Positions 58,413 to 64,000 of a stretch of 64,000 bases of DNA are shown here, piece by piece. The notes beneath the pieces were generated by a model. It saw only the letters and a list, made by a program, of their open reading frames with translations. It had not been told where the DNA came from and made no database searches. Position 1 is the first letter of the stretch. Each line of letters starts with the position of its first letter. The DNA is from Thermocaproicibacter sp041859875 (GTDB lineage: Bacteria > Bacillota > Clostridia > Oscillospirales > Acutalibacteraceae): positions 1-64,000 of the forward strand of contig JBFLFY010000001.1 of assembly GCA_041859875.1 (NCBI GenBank). Reading direction: 5' to 3'. A program made the translations under genes and the position numbers.

Positions 58413-60567
58413 CGATTTAGCCGCCTTAATAAAGGCAAGCGAGCATGAGTACGACATCCATGTAATTGAAAAGGCTTACCATGTTGCCGAAGAATCGCAT
58501 GCAGGGCAAAAGCGCCTTTCCGGCGCACCTTACATTTCTCACCCAGTGGCGGTTGCCTGTATTCTGGTGGAGCTTGGCATGGATACCGGGTCGGTTGCTG
58601 CCGGCCTTTTGCATGACGTCGTGGAGGACACCCCCGTTACGCTTGATGAACTGCGCAAAGAATTTGGCAGTGAAATTGCCAGCCTGACCGACGGTGTTAC
58701 CAAACTTGGGCGTATTCCATACTCTTCGCGCGAAGTGCAGCAGGCGGAAAATCTCCGCAAAATGCTCATTGCCATGAACGAGGATATCCGGGTTATTATT
58801 ATCAAGCTGGCGGACCGCCTGCACAATATGCGCACCTGCGAGTTCTGGGAACCGCAGAAGCAGCGCGACAAAGCCCTTGAAAACATGGAAGTTTATGCGC
58901 CGATTGCCCATCGCCTCGGAATCCGCGCAGTGAAGGAAGAACTGGAAGACCTTTCTCTGCGTGTGCTGGACCCGGTCGCTTACCGTGAAATTGAGGATGG
59001 ACTGGAGCTTCGCGCAGGCGAGCGGAAAAATTTCATTGAACTCACGAAAAAGCGGATTCGTGACCGCGTTGCCGCCAGCATTCCAAATGTGTACCTGGAA
59101 GGGCGCGTAAAAAGTATTTACGGCATTTACCGCAAGATGTTCATTTACGGGCGCTCTATGGACGAAATTTACGACATTTACGCGGTGCGTGTGATTGTTG
59201 ACACAGTCAATGACTGTTACAACGTGCTTGGCATTGTGCATGATATGTTTCAGCCGCTGCCAAACCGGTTTAAAGACTATATCTCAACGCCGAAGCCCAA
59301 CATGTACCAGTCGCTGCACACTACGGTTATCGGCAAAGAAGGGATTCCCTTTGAAGTGCAGATACGCACTTGGGAAATGCACCATACGGCAGAGTACGGT
59401 ATTGCTGCGCACTGGAAGTATAAGCTTGGCATGAGCAGCAAGGAAGACTCTTTTGAAAAGCGCCTTTCCTGGATTCGCCAGATGCTCGACAACGAAAAAG
59501 ACAGCGAAGATGCAACCGACCTTGTGCGCATGATTAAATCAGATCTTGTGCCGGAAGATGTTTTTGTCTTTACGCCGCGCGGCGATGTGATTAACCTGCC
59601 TGCCGGCGCTACCGTTATCGACTTTGCCTATGCCATTCACAGCGCCGTGGGCAACCGCATGATTGGCGCAAAAGTCGATAAGCGTATTGTTCCGCTTGAC
59701 TATAAAGTCAAAACGGGTGAAATCGTCGAAGTCCTCACTTCCAAAGAAGCACACGGCCCAAGCCGCGACTGGCTGAAAATTGTAAAGACGAGCGAAGCGC
59801 GCAATAAAATCCGTACCTGGTTCAAGCATGAAAAACGTGACGAAAACATCGTGCAGGGCAAAGAAGAGCTGGAACGGGAACTTCGGCACAACAATATTGA
59901 AGTCTCCGAGGAAGAGCTGAACGGCATTCTGCAGAAGATGGCTCTGCACAGCAACTGCAGCACGGTGGACGATATGTATGCAGCGATTGGCTACGGCGGT
60001 ATTTCACTTTGGAAGATTGTGCCCAAAATCAAGGAAGCATGGCAGAAGCAGCACGCCGCCGCTGTGCCGCCTGTAGTGCCGCAGCCACAGGAGAAGCAGC
60101 AGGCGAACCGCAAAAGCCCGGTAGGAGTGACTGTAGATGGAATGGATAACTGCCTGATTAAGTTTTCCCGTTGCTGCAATCCTCTGCCGGGCGACGACAT
60201 CATCGGCTTTATTACGCGCGGTTTCGGTGTTTCCATTCATAAACGGGGCTGCTCCAATGTTCCGCAGGACCTCAGCACAGCCGCTGAGCCGGAACGCTGG
60301 GTAAAAGTTCACTGGGAAGGCGATGTCAGCGAAGAGTTCAAAACAACGCTTGAAATTGTTGCGGAAGATCGTTCCGGCCTGCTGGCGGATATTACCCAGC
60401 AGCTTTTCAATATGCGCCTGTTCATTCATTCCCTGAATTCCCGCGAAACGAAGGACGGCAGCGCGCTCATTGCCGCGACCATTTCCGTCAGCAACATTGA
60501 GCAGCTCAAAACAATTATGACGCGGCTTTCAAAAATCGGCGGCGTGATTTCTATCCGCCGCACTTAA
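58381..60567 (+). CDS. rel: Bifunctional (p)ppGpp synthetase/hydrolase
   Basis: A 728-residue Rel/SpoT-type stringent response enzyme. The hydrolase HD domain includes HPVAVACILVELGMD and an intact HDVVEDT (78-84). The synthetase domain has GRVKSIYGIYRKM, then DIYAVRVIVD and the following YISTPKPNMYQSLHTT. The TGS domain (FVFTPRGDVINLPAGATVID) and the ACT domain (EDRSGLLADITQ) follow. Both activities look intact. The start is at ATG 58381 or 58387, with only a weak ribosome site, which suggests coupling to recJ. Confidence 0.96.
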   Translation: MSMAWPLQTFDDLAALIKASEHEYDIHVIEKAYHVAEESHAGQKRLSGAPYISHPVAVACILVELGMDTGSVAAGLLHDVVEDTPVTLDELRKEFGSEIASLTDGVTKLGRIPYSSREVQQAENLRKMLIAMNEDIRVIIIKLADRLHNMRTCEFWEPQKQRDKALENMEVYAPIAHRLGIRAVKEELEDLSLRVLDPVAYREIEDGLELRAGERKNFIELTKKRIRDRVAASIPNVYLEGRVKSIYGIYRKMFIYGRSMDEIYDIYAVRVIVDTVNDCYNVLGIVHDMFQPLPNRFKDYISTPKPNMYQSLHTTVIGKEGIPFEVQIRTWEMHHTAEYGIAAHWKYKLGMSSKEDSFEKRLSWIRQMLDNEKDSEDATDLVRMIKSDLVPEDVFVFTPRGDVINLPAGATVIDFAYAIHSAVGNRMIGAKVDKRIVPLDYKVKTGEIVEVLTSKEAHGPSRDWLKIVKTSEARNKIRTWFKHEKRDENIVQGKEELERELRHNNIEVSEEELNGILQKMALHSNCSTVDDMYAAIGYGGISLWKIVPKIKEAWQKQHAAAVPPVVPQPQEKQQANRKSPVGVTVDGMDNCLIKFSRCCNPLPGDDIIGFITRGFGVSIHKRGCSNVPQDLSTAAEPERWVKVHWEGDVSEEFKTTLEIVAEDRSGLLADITQQLFNMRLFIHSLNSRETKDGSALIAATISVSNIEQLKTIMTRLSKIGGVISIRRT

Positions 60568-60600
60568 CTTCAATCGACCGGCAAAAGGAGGTTATCCCTG

Positions 60601-61221
60601 TTGCAGATTACGACGATCCCGGGCGGCCCTCTGCCGACCAACTGCTACCTGCTGAAAGATGAAAAAACCGGCGTTTCCGCCATTGTAGACCCCGGTTTTG
60701 AAAGCGATGAACTTTCTGATTTGGTGAAAAAAGACGGCCATGTGCAGAAGATTCTGCTGACGCACGGCCACTTTGACCATATTTCCGGTGTACAGCGGCT
60801 TCAGAAGGAAACCGGTGCAAAAATATATATGGACATGGACGAACTGATGTTTGTACACGACACTACTTTAAACCTTGCGCCCATGTTTTACAGCGACGGT
60901 GTCAAGCCTTTTCGAGTGGATGTTCCGCTGAGCGAAGGCGATACCGTCGAACTTGGCAGCCTGAAAATTAAGGTGCTTCACACGCCGGGGCACACTTCCG
61001 GCGGATGCTGCTATCTTGTTGAAGACGTGATTTTTTCCGGCGATACCCTGATGAAGCTCAGCTTTGGCCGTACGGACTTCCCAACGGGAAACAGTACGCA
61101 GATGATTGATTCCCTGCGAAAACTGGCGGCGCTGAAAGGCGACTACCGGGTTTTCCCGGGACACGGTTCGCCTACGACGCTGGAGTATGAACGGCGCTAT
61201 AACTCTTATATGGGGATATGA
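60601..61221 (+). CDS. Metallo-beta-lactamase fold hydrolase (YqgX/glyoxalase II-like)
   Basis: A 206-residue hydrolase with the zinc motif THGHFDH (54-60), then HTPGHTSGGCCYL with the next His, FSGDTLMK with the Asp, and FPGHGSPT with the last His: all zinc ligands are present. This is the YqgX/YcbL type of hydroxyacylglutathione hydrolase-like protein; the true substrate in a clostridium is unknown. TTG start at 60601 with AGGAGG 9 bp upstream. It follows rel by 33 bp. Confidence 0.92.
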   Translation: MQITTIPGGPLPTNCYLLKDEKTGVSAIVDPGFESDELSDLVKKDGHVQKILLTHGHFDHISGVQRLQKETGAKIYMDMDELMFVHDTTLNLAPMFYSDGVKPFRVDVPLSEGDTVELGSLKIKVLHTPGHTSGGCCYLVEDVIFSGDTLMKLSFGRTDFPTGNSTQMIDSLRKLAALKGDYRVFPGHGSPTTLEYERRYNSYMGI

Positions 61222-61225
61222 TAGC

Positions 61226-62713
61226 ATGACGCTTTTAATTGACGGCCATTCGTTTCACTACGAAATGGAAAATCTGTGCCGTATCTTTTACCCGCACAGT
61301 AAAATAAATATTGTGACTGTAGAGCCTTCGGAAGAGGAGCAGCCTGCCGCCGATGGCGTAACAGCCTATACGGGCCTAAAAAAGCGGGAAGACGGCAGCT
61401 TTCTGTTAGCGGTTCGGCTGAAAACGGAGTCGGCGGAAAAAAGCAGCGGCAAACTTATTCCAGCCGGAACGCCGGAAGATGAGATTCAGCGCCGCATGGC
61501 GGTTACGCTCTGGCAAATGCTTTCGGACGCCCTTGGCTACCGGCCGAAGTGGGGAATCCTAACGGGAGTGCGGCCCATCAAGCTTTATGGAAGGCTTGCG
61601 GCTAAAAACGGCGAAGAAGCCGCTTCCCAGTATTTTCGTGAAAAGCTGTATGTTGCCCCCGAGAAGGCGGAACTTGCCCGCATCACCTGGGCAAACCAGA
61701 AAGGAATCCTTTCCCTTTCCCGCCCGGATTCGTTCAGCCTGTATGCAGCCATACCGTTTTGCCCAACGCGGTGCGCGTACTGTTCATTTGTTTCCTCTTC
61801 CGTGGAAAAGGCTTTTCGCCTGGTTCCGCAGTATGTGGAACTTCTGTGTGATGAACTGCGCCGTACTGCACAGCTTGTAAAAGACCTGCATCTGCGGATG
61901 CAGTCGGCTTACATTGGCGGGGGAACGCCCACAGTCCTTTCTGCAGACCAGCTTTCGCAAATCATCTGCACCATCCGTGAAAATTTTGACTTTTCAGACT
62001 GCAGGGAGTTCACAGTGGAAGCCGGCCGCCCAGACACGGTTACAGAGGAAAAACTTGCGGCGCTCAAGGCCGGCGGGGTAACGCGCATCAGTATTAACCC
62101 ACAGACTTTGAACGACGAGGTCTTGCAGGCTATTGGGCGGAAACATACGACTGCGCAGACTTTGGCGGCTTTTGAGCTTGCGCGCAGCTGCGGATTTCAG
62201 AATATCAATATGGATTTAATTGCCGGCCTGCCGAAAGACAGCCCCGAAAGCTTTCAGCGGACGCTGGACGGAATCCTGAAGCTTTCGCCGGAGAGCATCA
62301 CTGTTCATACGCTGGCCTTAAAACGTGCGGCACGCCTGAACCATGAAGAAGACGTTCCCTTTACCGGGGCAGATACCGCCGAGCAGATGATTTCAGCAGC
62401 AGATTCCCAGCTGCCGCAGCACGGCTACCATCCGTATTACCTTTACCGGCAGAGCCGCATGGTTGGAAATCTGGAAAACACAGGCTGGGCAAAGCCGGGT
62501 TTTGAAAGCCTGTATAACGTGCTGATTATGGAGGAATGCCAGTCCATCCTTGCCTGCGGAGCCGGTGCTGTTACCAAGCTGAAAGACCCTTATTCCAGCC
62601 GTATCGAGCGTGTTTTTAATTTTAAGTATCCTTACGAATATATCAGCCGTTACCAGGAAATGGTGCTTCGAAAAGATAAGGTGAAAAAGTTTTATGAGAA
62701 CATTAACCGGTGA
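61226..62713 (+). CDS. hemZ: HemZ-like coproporphyrinogen III oxidase/dehydrogenase (radical SAM)
   Basis: A 495-residue radical SAM protein of the HemZ type. An N-terminal non-SAM region (1-170) ends in YRPKWGILTGVRPIKLYGRL, found in HemZ. The Fe-S motif CPTRCAYCSF has C179, C183 and C186; the glycine strand is SAYIGGGTPTVL and the AdoMet region TRISINPQTLNDEVL. HemZ's reaction is uncertain, and some relatives may be heme chaperones or methyltransferases. The ATG at 61226 has only a weak site (GGGGA, 9 bp). It overlaps the kinase gene by 20 nt. Confidence 0.9.
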   Translation: MTLLIDGHSFHYEMENLCRIFYPHSKINIVTVEPSEEEQPAADGVTAYTGLKKREDGSFLLAVRLKTESAEKSSGKLIPAGTPEDEIQRRMAVTLWQMLSDALGYRPKWGILTGVRPIKLYGRLAAKNGEEAASQYFREKLYVAPEKAELARITWANQKGILSLSRPDSFSLYAAIPFCPTRCAYCSFVSSSVEKAFRLVPQYVELLCDELRRTAQLVKDLHLRMQSAYIGGGTPTVLSADQLSQIICTIRENFDFSDCREFTVEAGRPDTVTEEKLAALKAGGVTRISINPQTLNDEVLQAIGRKHTTAQTLAAFELARSCGFQNINMDLIAGLPKDSPESFQRTLDGILKLSPESITVHTLALKRAARLNHEEDVPFTGADTAEQMISAADSQLPQHGYHPYYLYRQSRMVGNLENTGWAKPGFESLYNVLIMEECQSILACGAGAVTKLKDPYSSRIERVFNFKYPYEYISRYQEMVLRKDKVKKFYENINR

Positions 62714-63650
62714 ATATGTCGCATACCGAAACAGCGTGGAAGCAATTAACCAGGCTGCGGAAACGGACCCTGCTGCTTTTGTACAGAAAGTGGAACAGGA
62801 ATATCACAGAAATGTTATGAATATTGCGAAAAAAATCGCTTCCGAAAGCCCCATGTGCAAACTTGTTATGCTTGCGGGGCCATCCAGCAGCGGAAAGACT
62901 ACTACGGCTCACTTGCTGAAAAAAGCGCTTGGTGAAGCCGGTGTCGGCAGCGTCAGTATTTCGCTGGATGACTTTTACCTTGGCGAGGGCCTTGCACCTC
63001 TTCTCCCAAATGGCAAACACGACTATGAGTGCCTTGAGTCTTTGGATGTCGCCGAGATTCAGAAATGCCTGGCTGGGCTTGTGCAGAACAATCGCTGTGA
63101 AATGCCAGTGTTCGATTTTGAGCAGCATGTGCCGTACCCGCACCGCAGGCAGGTCATTCTTCATGACCATGAGGTTGCTGTGGTGGAAGGCATTCACGCG
63201 CTGAATCCGCAGCTTCTCAGTCAGCTGTCGGAACTTCGCGTCCATCGCATTTATATCAGTGTAAAGCAAGGCATTTACAGCAGTGCCGGCGAAATTCTTG
63301 GCCCGAACGATGTGCGCCTTGTGCGGCGCCTTGTGCGTGACTATAATTTCCGCCGCACGTCTCCCGATGAAACGCTTTCTATGTGGCCTAATGTGATGCA
63401 CGGCGAACGCACCTACATAAAGCCGTTTCGCAAAGATGCCGACATTACGGTCAATTCGCTTCATACCTATGAGCTCTGCGTACTGAAGCCGCAGGCGATG
63501 GAGCTTCTGCCCACCGTCCCGGCAGAGAGCAAAAATTACCCTGTGGCGCAGAAACTGATGGCCGGGCTGCAGCGTATTTCAGCAATCGACACGGACCTTG
63601 TGCCCAAAAATTCCATGATTCGTGAGTTTATTGGCGGCGGAATGGAATAG
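62694..63650 (+). CDS. Uridine kinase-like nucleoside kinase
   Basis: A 318-residue P-loop kinase of the PRK/URK type: Walker A GPSSSGKT (62-69), SLDDFYLGEGLAPLLPNG (a dephospho-acceptor loop), and YECLESLDVA. In many clostridia the same kinase carries N-terminal TGS and threonyl-tRNA-synthetase-like domains. Here these are missing, and the protein starts with a 50-residue helical leader. The substrate is a nucleoside, most likely uridine/cytidine. AAGGTG lies 10 bp upstream, inside hemZ. Confidence 0.88.
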   Translation: MRTLTGEYVAYRNSVEAINQAAETDPAAFVQKVEQEYHRNVMNIAKKIASESPMCKLVMLAGPSSSGKTTTAHLLKKALGEAGVGSVSISLDDFYLGEGLAPLLPNGKHDYECLESLDVAEIQKCLAGLVQNNRCEMPVFDFEQHVPYPHRRQVILHDHEVAVVEGIHALNPQLLSQLSELRVHRIYISVKQGIYSSAGEILGPNDVRLVRRLVRDYNFRRTSPDETLSMWPNVMHGERTYIKPFRKDADITVNSLHTYELCVLKPQAMELLPTVPAESKNYPVAQKLMAGLQRISAIDTDLVPKNSMIREFIGGGME

Positions 63651-63679
63651 AATAGACAATAGATTACCCGGACAGTGTA

Positions 63680-63709
63680 TTGCAATTTTTGCACTGCCCG
63701 TGCTATAAT
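63680..63709 (+). promoter_or_regulatory. Promoter of the last, truncated gene
   Basis: TTGCAA (63680-63685), 18-bp spacer, perfect TATAAT (63704-63709). Confidence 0.65.
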
Positions 63710-63734
63710 CAAACAAAAAAGGAGCGTGCTTGCC

Positions 63735-64000
63735 ATGGGTGTGCTGGACGACGTAATTGTAAATGCTAAATCGGCGGCGGATGCCGTCGGAAAAAAGGCA
63801 TCTAAACTAGTGGATATTTCAAAGCTGCGCATCAGCGAAGCCAATATTCGGAACGATCTTGCAAAGCAATATGAATCGCTCGGCCGCGAGGTTTACGAAG
63901 CTCAGAAGGCGGGAAGCGACTTTTCAGCGGCAGTTTCTTCCGGCTCAGCAGCGATTGACAGTCTAAAAGAGCAGCTTAATGCCATATGCGAGCAGCTTGC
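63735..64000 (+). CDS. Small helical protein, unknown function (3' end outside the window)
   Basis: Partial gene: 88 codons from the ATG at 63735 remain open to the window edge. It starts MGVLDDVIVNAKSAADAVGK and continues with DISKLRISEANIRNDLAKQY and SLGREVYEAQKAG, an amphipathic, Ala-rich helix. It resembles a group of small clostridial proteins that end in a zinc ribbon; the end is not visible. AGGAG is 10 bp before the ATG. Confidence 0.7.
   Translation, partial: MGVLDDVIVNAKSAADAVGKKASKLVDISKLRISEANIRNDLAKQYESLGREVYEAQKAGSDFSAAVSSGSAAIDSLKEQLNAICEQL

Noticed and set aside
1..64000. CRISPR array, insertion sequence, prophage or integrative element
   Set aside because: No direct repeat arrays, transposase, integrase or phage structural genes were seen; gene content and base use are even throughout.

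Overview
This 64 kb window looks like a core chromosomal segment of a spore-forming clostridial Firmicute, most likely of the Ruminococcaceae/Oscillospiraceae. The supports are two T-box leaders (alaS, pheST), a pair of small CotF-like spore coat proteins, RNase M5, SepF/DivIVA cell division genes, sigma-A type promoters, frequent TTG starts and roughly even base composition. The assignment is an inference from gene content, not from a marker gene. I see no phage, insertion sequence, CRISPR array or rRNA operon, and one tRNA (Leu, GAG).

Layout. 1-5.6 kb (minus strand): end of a DUF4317 protein, then a complete branched-chain amino acid ABC importer livKHMGF behind a consensus promoter and a hairpin-bearing leader. 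5.9-7.0 kb: a methyltransferase and a 70-residue protein. 7.1-14.9 kb (plus): thyX, thymidylate kinase, a GNAT, a DJ-1 protein, 5-formyl-THF cyclo-ligase, mltG, a U32 family protein and a penicillin-binding protein. 14.9-22.7 kb: T-box-controlled alaS, a HIT protein, a phosphoribosyltransferase, comEC, holA and rnmV. 22.8-35.6 kb: tRNA-Leu, then miaB, a YlbF-like protein, mutS, an HD protein, mutL, miaA, a HlyD-like adaptor, yggS, sepF, ylmH and divIVA. 35.6-41.8 kb: ileS, lspA, an RluD-type synthase, a ComEA-like protein, NfeD and an SPFH protein. 42.0-47.4 kb: a purine cluster purE-purM-purN-purO-like-AICAR transformylase-purD. 47.5-51.9 kb (minus): a small unknown gene, ireB, and pheST behind a T-box. 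51.9-56.2 kb: a membrane protein, an AcpS-NnrD fusion, a lipoprotein, an apparently orphan MazF, two coat proteins and a convergent methyltransferase. 56.3-64 kb: recJ, bifunctional rel, a glyoxalase-II-like hydrolase, hemZ, a nucleoside kinase and a truncated final gene.

How the genes fit together. Most of the window serves information processing (tRNA charging and modification, mismatch repair, replication), division and wall growth, and one-carbon/nucleotide metabolism. ThyX and the formyl-THF cyclo-ligase both act on folates, as do PurN and the AICAR transformylase. The last two purine steps are carried by two separate proteins instead of bifunctional PurH.

No clear new multi-gene system is present. 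The most unusual items are the holo-ACP synthase/NAD(P)HX dehydratase fusion, a ComEC whose metallo-beta-lactamase domain has lost its metal site, a YlbF-like protein with a C-terminal cysteine cluster, the MazF without a neighbouring antitoxin, and several leader or intercistronic hairpins (livK, livK-livH, pbp, purE) that may be regulatory.
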